A stretch of 64,000 nucleotides of DNA from Toxonevra muliebris (taxonomy: Eukaryota > Arthropoda > Insecta > Diptera > Pallopteridae), in the NCBI GenBank assembly GCA_963691655.1, contig OY829328.1:4306204-4370203 (forward strand), written 5' to 3'. The position numbers and the translations under genes are program-made. How positions within the stretch are numbered: position 1 is the first letter of the stretch; each line of letters starts with the position of its first letter. Under the pieces are notes generated by a model, which saw nothing but the letters and a program-made list of their open reading frames with translations, did no database searches and was not told where the DNA came from. This document shows, piece by piece, positions 24,575-37,352 of the stretch.

Positions 24575-24840
24575 CATAAAAATCCATCAGCTTTGCTAGT
24601 TGAGTTACGTTGAGCGCATGAAAGAAAACGCTCTCGCTATGGAGGTATTCTATACGAATCAAGTTGATGGAAAGAACGACCTAATCTCCTTTGGAAAGAC
24701 CAGGGACAGGGAGTTTGACTACACTTGGCCTAACTAACTAACTAACTAACCCCAATGTCGCGTAGCAGACGTGACTGGTGAAGTTTTATTGAGAGGGCCA
24801 AGAGTGATATCGACTGTAGAGCCAACTAAGTATGTAAGTA
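24575..24840 (+). pseudogene. Non-LTR retrotransposon relic, right part and 3' tail
   Basis: The frame resumes as IKIHQLC*LSYVERM, matching KIQRLRWLGHVERM with point changes (TGG to TAG, GGT to AGT). After a frameshift LLWKDQGQG matches LRWKDQ. It ends with SFIERAKSDIDCRAN, a stop, then a GTAAGTAAGTAAGT tail (about 24832-24848); another short tandem, CTAACTAACTAACTAAC, lies at 24734-24750. Simple-repeat 3' tails are typical of several non-LTR clades. It is the same family as 17592-17830. Confidence 0.75.
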
Positions 24841-24848
24841 AGTAAGTT

Positions 24849-27800
24849 GTCTATTGTACCTACAAATTGCTTCAATAATAGAAAGTCTTATAAACAATAT
24901 TAAAAAAAGTGTGTTAACTTCTAAATTGTATTAGTTTATGATTTCTCTAGTGGATCTCATTACCGCCAATGCGGGTTTAGCTACTAACTTACTGCCGCAT
25001 ACATACATTCATACCTGGTTTATTTTGTTTACAAAACTTTTGAAAATTCGTTCATCTAAGTATAATGTATGATGTCGACTGTATGTTCAAAACTTACTTC
25101 CTGTCCACGATTGCCTAGAAACACGTGACATAAGATTGAGTCCAACAAGCAATTGTGATTAAATGTATCAGAAGCCATATCTCTTGAACTATATCTGATT
25201 AAGATTCAGTATAATTTTTTTTTTAACAACTAAGTAACTTGAAAAACTCCGTAGTGGAACTAATTTTTGCTCCCATTAGTTCCAATCAACTTCATTCAGC
25301 TCAAATTACACCAGCTCTATTTCATGTCAGTGTAAATTCCACATAACCATAAAAAAAGATAGCAATCACCTTCAAATAATGTAGAAACTAAGTGGTTCTC
25401 AGTGAAAATATTGTTTTGACTATTGTAATGTTTTGGATTTTTTATTCTTTTATTTTGCTTTATTTTGATTATGCTTAATTAAAATTTTTAATTTAAATTT
25501 GTTCAAAATAATATAAAACAAAAGATGAAAGACATAAGCTGTTGACTAAGTATAAAAACGATAAAAACAAAAACAATTTAGCTCTAATAATGAGCAGCCC
25601 ACAGTATTGTAATTAACTAGTAATTTAATTAACTATGAAAACAAAATGAAATAAAAAGAAAATAATAAAAACTTTCAACACTTAATTTTGATTTAAACAT
25701 TTCAACTTTTTAATGTTAATTGCTGATTTTTTTGTTTGTTTGTTTCTTCGTTGTCAAAATCAAAATGCATTAATGTGATTAATTTACTAATTGTATTTCT
25801 ATACAGACACGATAAACAAGTTCGTTTGAGACTTCATAGCTGTTTAATATTTGTGAAAAGGGTTAAAACCTTAAGCCCAATTATTGATTTTGATTTGTGG
25901 CCTCTCTCTATCATCACTGATGGTGGCGAAATCAATTACTATGTTTGAGAACTCTTTTTTTTTTTTTTGGTTTTGTTTGCGATTTATAAACTCGTAGATA
26001 AACTAATAAACTTGATAAATTTATCTTGGAATTTGCATATAAATTGAAATTTAATCGAATTAGTTAATATATATTATTATTGAAATTTGACTTTAACGCT
26101 TTAATTGAGGTTGCACAATCACATAAATCCAAAAAAGGTTGAATTTCTTTTGTTTTTTGATTTTATTTTATGTTGAACTAGTGAAGATATTTTTGTTTTT
26201 TTTTTTTATTTAGTGGTGAATCACACCCTATTTTATTTATTTTTCATCTTCATTATTGTGTTACCATTTCAATATGTTTTATTTATACTTATTTATTTTT
26301 TTAAATTTTATTGAACTGTAAAAACTTTTGCCATTGCCACACGATATTGAGATTGAAGCTGCTGCCGTCGTCGCCTATGATTGCAATATAGAGATAAGTC
26401 TATCAAATTGATTTTGAGCTCAAATCGAATTTTGTATTTTTCGCATTCAGATTACAAAAATTTAGCATTAAAATGTTTTATATACTGATTAAATAATCAT
26501 TCGTATTTACATAAATCAAGACATTAATTTAAGCTAAGCCCGCAAAAAACAAGTTTGATGAGCAGCTTTAATAATTTATGCTCGAAATATCTATCTGTGT
26601 CAGAAACATACATTCAATGCATGTAAACACATTGCACATCTACATATTTGGTCTTGTCGTCAGCACTTTGAAGTCGCTGAACTCAACTACAACTTTGGAT
26701 ACACAAGAAATTACTTAATTTTTGTGTAGCATTCACTCGAAAGTGGAACCTTTTCCGCCAAAATCGATTTTTCACATGCATTCAATTTTTTGTCTGCTTT
26801 TTCCACACTCATTCAATGTTTTCCGTGTTATTTTCTGGTAAAGTTACAATTTACACTATTTCATCGCTAAAACAACAACAATAATAAAAACGATGACAAA
26901 AAAAACACTATTGTTTGTTTCTTTTGTTTTGTGGTTCGTGTGGTTTTTATGTTAAAATTTAGCGCATGTGCCTCTTGGCACGCCTAATTTAAATCTCTTG
27001 TGAACTGAAATGTAACAAAACAAAAGACTTAAGACACAAGCGCACAATTTTCATACAATGACATACAAATTTTCTTTTGCTATGGTTTTGGGTATTTGCA
27101 TTTTATTGCACTTCGAGGGCACATCATGGCACAACGTGGTCAAAAACTTCCTCATTGTATTTCTGTAGTGAACTGTGTGGGTTTTAGCCCTTTTAGATTT
27201 TCCTCTTTGAAATTTTATGTTTATTTGTGATTAGATTTGAATGTCATTATAGGTTGATGGCATAACGGTTGAGAAATGTACAAACAAAAATAAAACCTTT
27301 TTTTTATTATTGAAGAAAATATAATTTATGTATTTCGTGGTCACGGTACTGCAGTAACTAGAGTGACAAGAGGAAATACCATAGCACATTAAAACTACGG
27401 ATCTGGCTTCTCAATAAAAAATAAGAAATCTACACAAACATCAACTGCATAATAAAACGCTTTAATACTCGCTTTAATTATGTGCATCTTTAAAGTAGGG
27501 GAAACCGAGGCAAAGCCCGTCACATTTTTGGTAGACTGGTAAAAACACAGAAAGCTACTTATTCTTTAAACTCAAATCTAAACCAAATTTTCCAGGACAA
27601 AGTCGATCCACTTGGTTTTCTCCAAAATATAGAAAGAATCGTATAATTTTATTGTCTAAATTTTGAAATAAGGATTACCAAAAAAATGTTTTCGTAACCT
27701 AACAACAACAACAACGATCAGAACGACATCGTTACTTATATTTGGGAACCATTTTTTTTTAAATAAAACATTAGTGGTCCTATGACATATATTCCCTAAA

Positions 27801-29019
27801 TTCGTACAGACACAGGATAGAAAGAGACCTACCGAATCGGGGTACTCTGAACACTAATGGGTTAATGAAACACCACTATACAATGTGGCTCCATGCGGAA
27901 TTTTAAAACCAATTCACAGTAATGACCTCTTTCTCTTAGGAAGTGTTCACAACAACAAATAGCTAATGACCAACATTGACCCTTACTATCTGTACAAAGC
28001 TTAGCGTGGGAAAGTTTAATTGCATTTTATTTATTGTATGAAACATGTGCATTTTGAGTGGTATAGAAAAGATTGCAGTAAACTGAAAATATTTCCTTCA
28101 GAATGACCAGGACAGAAAGGAAAATATTTACAAAGAAAATGTACAACAGTTTATTCCTCTAGAGGTCGAGGTAATAATTATCAGCCAGTCAGAAATTATA
28201 CTCAGATTCTGAAGTTTACTGTTTGCTAGTTCTCGAACGTCTCCAAAATTGCCAGAAATATATTGAGGCCCTATGCTCCAGGAAATGATACAGGAATTAC
28301 CAGAAATATATACTAACTACATAAGAATTCAAAATTGTGTAACTCTGACTCGTTTAAACAAGTAATTAGTTCTACTCGTTAACCGTTTACCTTTGGGCAG
28401 TCAAGGGAAATATTGTATTTTTTAAATGGTTAGATTGTGATGAAAAAGGACACAAATGCGTTACTTTTCATACCTGTCAGGATAGATTATTCCATAGGCA
28501 TATGCGAGTTGTGCCGCTAGTAATAGACATGGTTTAAAAATTATTAAATTAAATTTTAGCAACAGGAACCATAAACTTTGAACATAAATTCACATGCATA
28601 TTACTTAAAGCTATTGAAATGCATGAAATTATTGGGCACACATAAGATACATATAAGTAAGTATTTATATGCTATGTGTAAAAAGAGAAAAGTTAGTGTG
28701 CAAAAAGAAACGTAGTAATGTCGTACATTACATAATTAAAAAATTCAATAAACAAAAACTGACGTATGAATAGGTCTGCTCTTTGCACATCACCATAGTG
28801 AACAGCGTGTTATTATCACCAGCATCAACAACAGCGGCAACAACAACTACAACACTATTACCTAGAAATAACCATTGCGATGACTACCATCTACTAACAA
28901 CATAACATCAGTCATCATGATTGACGAGTCAGCATAGAGATTTATGTTCGCAGCAACTGCTGTTCCAGAGCATTGGCGTCTATAACCAACGGAGTGGCAT
29001 CAACGGCAATACAGTAGTA
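24849..29019. other. AT-rich non-coding DNA
   Basis: More than 4 kb with no recognised exon. It contains long poly-A/T runs and CAA triplets (27703-27715). Possible isolated transposon ends such as CACTAATGGGTTAA near 27853 have no visible partner. Confidence 0.5.
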
Positions 29020-29786
29020 CATATCGCTCGTTTGCTGCCATACTGTCATAAGTCAAAAATAAAATATTCAAGTAAAAACAGAATTGCGAGGTATCAATGA
29101 TTTTACGCGATGCAAAATTGCCGTCACCACAAAAGCGCTGCGTAATTCGCTTTGAACAGCACAGGATTGCAGCGTGCAACGACATCAGTTATTTATTGGC
29201 GTTTGGGTGCTTTCTCTATAAATTTTTTACTAAATTCCATCTGTTCCAGAGAGAATAAAGCGTCAACCTCTAGTAGCAAGAATATGTAAAAGAAAAAGAA
29301 AACAAAAACTTTTGGATTTGATTTTGGTTTTTACAGCTCTTTTTTTTTATTTATGTTGTAAATTGTCAAAAAACAAAAGGAAAAACACAAGACTCTGCAT
29401 TTTGAAACAATTGTTGCATAAATTAAAATAATTTACTTCGTTTATTTGTGCAAAATCGTTAAAATCATCAAAAGAATCAAGAAGCAAAACAAAACTCGAA
29501 AAAAATAGTCGTTGCGATGGCAGCCAACCTCAGAAATTATTTTCCATACAAGTGTTTGTTATTGAAGTTTTAGTCAACTGCATTGGTTGCGATTTATACC
29601 ATAATAATTTGTCTTATGTGAAAAAGTTGTAACTGCATTTTATAAACACTCCTCGTTAGAATTGAATATGTAGTTATTGCCTGCTACAAAGTGGTAGTAC
29701 ATTGAAAACTTCAAGTGCGATATTCTCAAAAAAAAAAAAATGTTTTTTTTGGACTTATGACAGTCTTGCAGCAAACGAGCAGTATG
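29020..29786. mobile_element. TA-flanked inverted-repeat element, long copy
   Basis: The left end CATATCGCTCGTTTGCTGC and, inward from the right, CATACTGCTCGTTTGCTGC are inverted repeats that continue through ACTGTCATAAGTC. TA flanks both ends (29018-29019, 29787-29788). The same ends and the internal block CTCCTCGTTAGAA occur in the shorter element at 43988-44243. The flanking TA suggests Tc1/mariner-type mobilisation. The longer copy carries extra sequence at roughly 29070-29600, either ancestral or inserted. No transposase frame is seen. Confidence 0.75.
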
Positions 29787-32664
29787 TAGTAGAGTGTGTC
29801 TGCACTGATGATGTAAACAATAACTGAAATTGATGGTGACAAAATTAAAACAAATCGCATAACTTCTAATCAAGTTGAAAATTTTTAATGAATATTATGA
29901 AGTGATGCGTTTACAGCAACACTAAAGACACAAGCAAACGAATAAACAAATACTCCACAAAAATTTAACACATACTACTCGTAAGTGAAAGTGAGGAAGC
30001 AGTATTTGACGTCCAACTTGCTACGAAGCGTAATTTGTATTTGTATATGTGTGAGTGTGAGTGTTAGTGGTCGATTTTTTAAGTCTCTTCTTGCTTGGTC
30101 AATGGTGCGCTCAAGGCGACACAAATGCGTCACAAATGATTGACTATGTTTGGTGAAGAAAAATGCCTATTTCAGTTAACATGTTGTTTTGGCAGCAGTT
30201 TTGTCAAAGTAATAATTTAAGGAAATTTATATTATAAATAAAAGTTGAAAAAAAAAACTTGAACAAATATTTACTAATAAGAGAAATCAATATTCACAGC
30301 TGTTTTTGTCTACATACATAAACATTGTATGTATGTATGCAATATAAAAATATTTATGTATTCGATTTATAAATGCTTAAAGTAAATATGCCAGAAAATG
30401 TGCACAAAATTTATTGTTATTCTTAGAGCAACTTTGACCAACATAGGGGTCTTGAGAAGGATAATTTTAAGCGAAATAGGCTTTCAGTTCAATTACATAT
30501 TATATGAGAGTGGATATTATGAAAATTTGTATATGCACATGTAGTGTAGAAAATTATTATATGAAATTTGTAAGTAAAATTTACATTCACTCTTTTTTGA
30601 ATAAGTTATCACGCAGTGAACATTTCACACAGCCACACAAATGTATTTATGTATGTTTGCATTCCATATGGAATAAATTGTTGTTGTACACCGCACATCA
30701 CAGTTGTGGCCATTTGACTGTAACCGTTTAATAACTCACTCATGTGCACTCATTATCTACGCCAAATATTGCAAAATTAACTAATGATGAATTAATTTTT
30801 AAAATATTTTCCCAATTATGTAACTCGATTTAACTGAATTGAAAATTGATTAAAGAAAAGTAATGAAGCTCCATATTTATAAAGAAATTATGTGAAATTA
30901 GTTTAGTTTAAAAAATTTAAATTTATAATAGCGATACAAAAGTTTCATTGCGCAAATAACATTAAATTTGCTTCCTCATATTAAAAAAATCAAATCAAAA
31001 TTTAAAAAAAATATATGTAATTTAAATACTGAAATATTTAGAAAGTTGCACGAATTTATCGTAAAGCTAAACTAAGTTTGCTAAACAAAAGACTTAAGCA
31101 AAATACATAAATTTATACCCATTGAAAAGATTTAGCAGTAGTTGGAGTTGGTAGGAGATTTAAGCAACGAACTCAATATTATTACTATTAAGTTTGGCAC
31201 TGCTCACTATTTGGTCACAGTTTGAAATTAATTAGTTGCAGCAGTATCCAGTTAGAAACCTTTACTCTCATATTTAGTACAATTCAGGAGGTGGAATTTT
31301 TTATTTCTAGACTCACCTAAATATTCTAAAATAGACAACAACAAACTCGTGCTAAACGAGTTCGTTCATTAAATACGCAATTTTTTTAGCATGCTATCAA
31401 TTCAAATGTTATTTGTATTTATTTAAATTTTTGCTTAAGTTTTACGCAGTAAATTTATTTTATTACTTAAACTGTTTTTGTTTTTGCTTCTCAGCTGTCA
31501 AACAATTAATTTAATTCCTTTTAGATAAAAATAAAAGTTAAATTCGAAAACAATTGACACCAGATCAACGAAAACAACAACGTGAACGAGTATTTTCTAA
31601 CATTTAATAACATGCAATTAGCACAAGCAAGATTTTAATCTCTCTCTCTCACACTCGCACTCGCGCTCTCCATTAAAATGAAATTCACTTGTGAATGCGT
31701 TCATTTGTTTCTTTTAGTGTTGTTTATTTGAAACTCGATTTAAAAGCCGACAAAAGCAGCTGCCAAAATATTTGTACCTCAATGCAATGCAGACAGTATT
31801 CAGTATTTTCTAGTAGTGCCAATTCATAGCTAACTATAGGAGCATGTAGCAATTTCCAGCTAATTTAGTTTGAAACCTAAAAGAAAAAAAAACGCCCATT
31901 TTCAATATCGATTGCTCGATTCAGACTCAGATTCAGAAAATTTATTCCCATGCAGTTTTTCAATGATTTTTCATTTGCGCTCTTATATGCAACCAATCAA
32001 CTTCTCACTCCATTTGAACGTCCGTCCATTGCATAAACGTCCTTGATGAAGTACCGTGATGGTGGTGTGGTGCGGTGTGGTGCCATTGGAAACTTAACTT
32101 GAAATCATAGTTAGATGGATATTATTAGAGCAAATAGTTGATTGGACAAAATATGCTTTAGTTTTGCATGAATTCGTTCAACTGCTGCATAACTGCTGCT
32201 GGCTAGCAAAAGCACCTGCACTTTATAATATTCCATTTATCAATATGATTTTTATAATTCATTCTAACTATTTTGAGGGGCGTCATTCGCGTAATTCGTT
32301 CATAGTGTGCTTAAGTCAGAAAAGTAACAGTAAGTGTTTCATTTAACTTGTAACTTGTACTGTTTGTTGCATAATGCAGACGGTCAATTATAAGTTTATT
32401 AACTTTGTTCAATGACATGGTATATCCATTTAACAGTCGCGATCTATGTATATATGTAAGTACAAAAAGTAAAAATCATTGAAATTGTTAATTATAGGAA
32501 GTTGTAAATTTTAAAGTACATGAAAGTGTCCCCTACTAAGCTATATTATTTATTAATAATATAAAAAATTTAATGTACATTATATACATAAGCAAACTTA
32601 ATATATAAGGGCCTGCATTCCGCATTGAAGAACATTCAGACCTACATAGATCGTGGTGTAGGGC
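29787..32664. other. AT-rich non-coding DNA
   Basis: No exon recognised. A CT-rich tract at 31639-31671 could bind GAGA-type factors. The frames at 30504-30731 and 32164-32346 carry no recognisable motif. Confidence 0.5.
31639..31671. promoter_or_regulatory. CT/GA-rich tract, possible GAGA-factor site
   Basis: TCTCTCTCTCTC followed by CACTCGCACTCGCGCTCTC. On the minus strand, which is the direction of the inferred host gene, this gives several GAGAG and GCGAG motifs. Intronic regulatory function is conjecture. Confidence 0.25.
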
Positions 32665-33329
32665 CAGGCGTGTACGCAGAAAAAGTTTCGGGGGAAGGAG
32701 CATCGTTTCATGAAGTATTTTTTTTTATCTGAAATGTAATGGCTTGAGGAAAGCAAATATATATTAATAGCAAAATAAATTTTTTTGAATCAAGTGGTCA
32801 AGTGTCTTAAAAGGACAAGGGGTTGGGTGGTTACCACACCGCCCCTGTAGATATTTATAATAATATCTGCTGATAGTTTGCGCTCCTAAACCAGACCATT
32901 AACGACTTAAAATCTACTCATAAATCTTATCACTAATTTCCATTTTATGCCCTCTATCACTTTATTTTTTGATAGGTTTCTGTATTCCAGACTATATTTG
33001 TAGCATTATTTATTAATTTCCCAAATATTGTACATATTATACAAAAAAAAGTTGTGATTGTATTGTTAGAGAGGCTAATATTGATTATACTCCAACCTGT
33101 GACATGTACTGAACGTCCGTCTTCTCTATTTAGTCTAATCTGCCTAGAGTACCTCATGCAGTCCAGTCTCCTTCAGGAATTTGATTACAGTGCCCGGATC
33201 AATAGATGCTAATTCAGTGCTGACTAAAGGTCAAGGACATTTAAGTATAAAAGGACGTACGCATTTCTAATGATTTATTCCACCTCACGTTTTTGAAGAT
33301 CCAAAATTCCCCCTCTGCATACACGCCTG
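32665..33329. mobile_element. Second hAT-like non-autonomous element
   Basis: The left end CAGGCGTGTACGCAGA and, inward from the right, CAGGCGTGTATGCAGA differ at one base in 16. They are followed on both sides by G-rich stretches (TCGGGGGAAGG and GGGGGAA). CAGG-type ends with G-runs occur in hAT elements. The 8-base flanks TGTAGGGC and TCTAAGGT match at 5 of 8, a weak duplication. No transposase recognised; the minus-strand frame 32957-33157 is not assignable. Confidence 0.6.
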
Positions 33330-34910
33330 TCTAAGGTTGTGGTATAGTTAGTTTTTTGTGATCTTCTATTACCTTTCATAAGGAGTTTTTATTTAAAAAA
33401 GCTGAGGGTCCGGTTCTTTGTGAGAATTTTGTAATCTGGTGTTGGATCTTAGTGTAAATTCTTACGTTCAGATTAATTTCAGGATGCCGTGATACGATTC
33501 GAAAAAGTTCTTTACAACTGACATTAAAAATTTACAGTGGTAAGTGGCAAATATTACAAATCAAAGTTGATACCAAAAAACATTCAAAAGTTAATGGAAA
33601 ATCCTAATCTTAAAAACTTGTTAAGTATATAGAACAAAAGTAAGGTTGCGAAACGAAAAGAATTCCGATTCGATTCCACTTGATGCATAAGAAAGTAGAG
33701 TTTGGAAATTAAAATTGTTTTTCGTATCATTTCATTAAAACTTCTTTAAAATTTGAGAAAAAAATGTTGGTTCACAACTTTATTTCGTAAAGCATAAGCG
33801 TCTGTAAGTGAATTCCGAAACGAACGAACGATATTTTGCGGAACTAAAAGTTATCAGATGGAACGAATGCCTATACAGTTACTTGATTGTAATTTCTCTT
33901 TTGCAAATATTTTTATTTTAATGCAAAAATTTTATTTAGCAACAACTTAGAGAACATTTTTTTTTAATAAAATAAAACTTTATATTTTTGACTTAGAGGT
34001 CAAGATCTTTTGTCTTGTTGTTTGGTAGATAGAAACTTTTAGATGCAACTCAGATAAAAGGAATTATTCCTAACGTCATACCTTACAACCTTCTTGCACG
34101 TTAAAACTAAAAAAGAAGACTTTAGAAAATTTGAGAAACACCTGTTTTATACAACATTGAACATGAAAAAATTTATTAGTTTTTTATTGTGACGAATCAC
34201 ATAATTCACAACTCAAAAAAAGTGTGTCTTCTTAAAAGAAAAGAAAATAAATTTCTTATATCTTAATACTTATTTTGATTCAATGATTCAATGTATTTAT
34301 TTTTAATAATTATTTATAGCTAAAAGAAATCGCATAGATTTGAAACTAGTACAAGTGAAAAATGCTGACAAAGTAAAAGACAACAATTAAATATTTTTTA
34401 TTTTCTACACCAATAATTACAATAATTTAAATACTTCAACTATGAAAAATTAAAAGTTGTACTACTTTTCTTGCAATTTTATGCTATTTACGCTCTATTG
34501 AATCGCATTCAACAGAAAGTACCAGAAAATTAAAAGAGAAATAAAAAGAAAACTACTTGAGTATAATAAAAATATGGGAGTAGCTAGTTAGTGAGTTAGT
34601 TAGTTAGTTGAGAGTGATTTGCAGCAATGTGTTGCTGCTGCTGCTGCTTCTGACGTTGCGGTAATTTAATATGCAAACAACATCGAATGTTGTGCGCGTT
34701 GTTGATTTTTATGCAGGAAGTTTTGTTGCGGTTCAGGTTGAATAAAAAATAAAAAAAAGATTTAAGCATTCAAACTGTTATTTGTTTTTTCTTCTGTAAA
34801 TCAAAACTTTATTATTAGATATTTCTGGTTTTGTAAAAAGCAACAATGGCCCAAAAATAAATACATTCATGAAAAATTTTACGCGATAAATTTGGTACAA
34901 TTGAGCCTCG
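33330..34910. other. AT-rich non-coding DNA
   Basis: It includes a GCT triplet run (34631-34650) and TAGT tetramers (about 34583-34610). No exon recognised. Confidence 0.5.
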
Positions 34911-34914
34911 TTAA

Positions 34915-35625
34915 CCCTTTCATTGCCCATGTTGGTTATTAGCACGAAGCGGAAAAAAAGTTAAATGAAATTTATAATCCATAGTATTCAACAATTTTGC
35001 AAATATTTTTTTATTTCTATCTTTTTCCTTCTCATAGGCGACATAGAAATACAAAAATTTGGAATTTGTAATTTCAAAATCAATGGTAAAATATTTGTAT
35101 TAAGTATTCTTCATATTTGCTGATTCCCAAACATTTGAAATTTTATAATTATGCCATTTGTTTGCGTTAGAGGTCGGGCCAAAAATCTAAATTAAAAAAA
35201 AGAAATGGTATTTTTCATTATAAACTCCGAAGAGTTGAGAACACTTGACCATTTTTTTGCAATAATTATTTAAGAAATAATATTAATTTTTAGTATACTA
35301 TGAAAATTTTAAGCGTTAATTTTCAAAGTCGTGACTACACTGTCCATGTCTGGTTTTTATTTCAAATAATGTATAACTGGCAAAATGAACGTATGTAGTC
35401 ATCACAACAACAGTGTATATGAAGACACGATTCCTCATGAGTGATCTTATAACACAACAACACATAAGTATATGGAACGGTAGTGGTAGTTTCTTTCAGT
35501 GAAAATATGTGAAATCAAATCTGTACTTCTGGGTTACGATTTCAAATATTAGTAGCTTACTTAGAATGTTGAAAGACTAAGATCACTGATGAGGAATTGT
35601 GGTGGTAAACTCGGTAATGAAAAGG
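34915..35625. mobile_element. TTAA-flanked piggyBac-like non-autonomous element, copy 1
   Basis: TTAA flanks both ends (34911-34914, 35626-35629). Termini are CCCTTTCATTGCCC and, inward from the right, CCTTTTCATTACCG. TTAA plus a CCY-type terminus is the piggyBac signature. The interior shares TATTC-TTCATATTTGCTGATT...AACATTTGAAATTTT with 52690-52735, and the right half contains the dispersed repeat also at 2645 and 41370. There is no transposase frame. Confidence 0.68.
35270..35625. repeat. Dispersed repeat, copy 3 (part inverted)
   Basis: The 35320-35460 part is in the same orientation as 2670-2860. The 35530-35605 part (AATATTAGTAGCTTAC...AAGATCACTGATGAGGAAT) is in the opposite orientation and matches 41390-41460. 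The copy therefore carries the family in both orientations, consistent with an internal palindrome or rearrangement. Confidence 0.6.
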
Positions 35626-35629
35626 TTAA

Positions 35630-37318
35630 GGATAAATTTCGCATTTATTATTAAACGAAAGAGGTTCTAATTGTAAGCAGAAACAGTCCTCGAATGAAAT
35701 CTCATTGTGGTTAAAATTATTTAGAAGAAATTACTATACGTAATACTAAAGTAAAATCTGAAAAAATAAAGGGGAAATAAGCAAATCTGAAAGTATGTTG
35801 GTACTTGTTATATTTATGTAATTGAATGATTCCACGATTTTATATATGAAAGATGAGCTGCCTAACGTTGCCACAGCGACAAATTTGGCGGTATCACTCC
35901 ATCTCTTAATTGAACGAATTAATTATATATCATGTTGCATGACTTTTGAATATTCTTAAAATGGTTATATATAAACAAAAAACCTTCCTTTATTTGGGTA
36001 TATCACCATCCATCATGAAAATCTTAACTTTTCAAACATTATTTCGATTTTTATTATTTTTATGGATGTACATGTATATGCAATCACTTTCATTTACAAA
36101 AAAAAATTAATTGATTAATTATCTAGCAATAAAAACGGTAGCGAATAGTTAAAATTTAAAATAAGAAGTTGAAAAAAAAAATATTTTGCCTTCCAGAGAT
36201 ACGTACATATGTGCAATTAAGTAATATGTAATAAAAAAACAACATTAAAAATTATAAAATCAAAAATCTTAAGTCCCAACGGCAAAACTCAAAAACAATA
36301 GATACATATGTACATGTTTTGGTGAAAGTACATAAACACATTTTTAAAAATGCATATACGCATATGTGTGCGTAAGTACAAATAAAAACACCTTTAATTA
36401 TTTTGCCTTACAGCCAATTTACAATGAGTGTGTATTTTGATAAAAAACCAATTTGATTGACCTTTTAAACACGTTCAAAATGTATACAAATCGTTTTTAT
36501 GTTAATCAAAAAATAAAAAAAATAAATAAATAAAATAAAATTAAAAATGACCAACAACAAAAAATAAATTGCTACAACATACAATATTATTATATTGTAC
36601 GTACTATTGTTATTGAATACTCCACCAACACGCTTGCACATTATAGTCTTATTCCTTCTTTTTCTTCTTTTATGTCACAACAGCCCATGTAGGACCAAGA
36701 CCAAGATTTTTGTATACATTCATGTTGTGTGAGTTATATTTGTGCATGGAATAGAAAGGGTCTTCTGTTTCACTTAAGCAATTTTTGCTCTTGGCTGTGT
36801 AGACATTTTAATTTTCTAATTTTGATTTATGACCGTGCCGAGCTTTGAATCCGGGCACCCTGAGCAGCTCCCTCATATTATATTTGCATGTGAATACATA
36901 AATGCTGTAAAAAATACAGTGCCATTTATACTTTAGAGCATATATTTATGCTCATGAAAAGTCGTATTACTGACATTTAAGTGTTTGTAGACATAATTGA
37001 CAATTCCAAAACTTGAATACGCAAATACCCGTAGGGAAAGAAAAACTAGCTGCAAGGCGACTGTAGTGGAATTGAATCTCTCTTCTTTTATTTTTTATCA
37101 TAAATTTACGGGGTCTACTCAGGTTAAAACTTTGTTTAGAAACAATTTAGTGCACATTGAATCCATATGGCAAAAGGATGGACCGCACACATAAATTGTA
37201 GATTTTTAAATTATCACTACCTCTGAGGTAAACTAAAAAACCTTTTTATTTAAAAGAAAAGCCAAAGCCAAAATTCGTGACCAAATTTCCACAAATGAGT
37301 GACAATTTTAATAAAAAC

Positions 37319-37352
<34 letters not shown>

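Noticed and set aside
27840..27870. Possible piggyBac-type right end (CACTAATGGGTTAA)
   Set aside because: No matching inverted left end with TTAA was found within about 1 kb.
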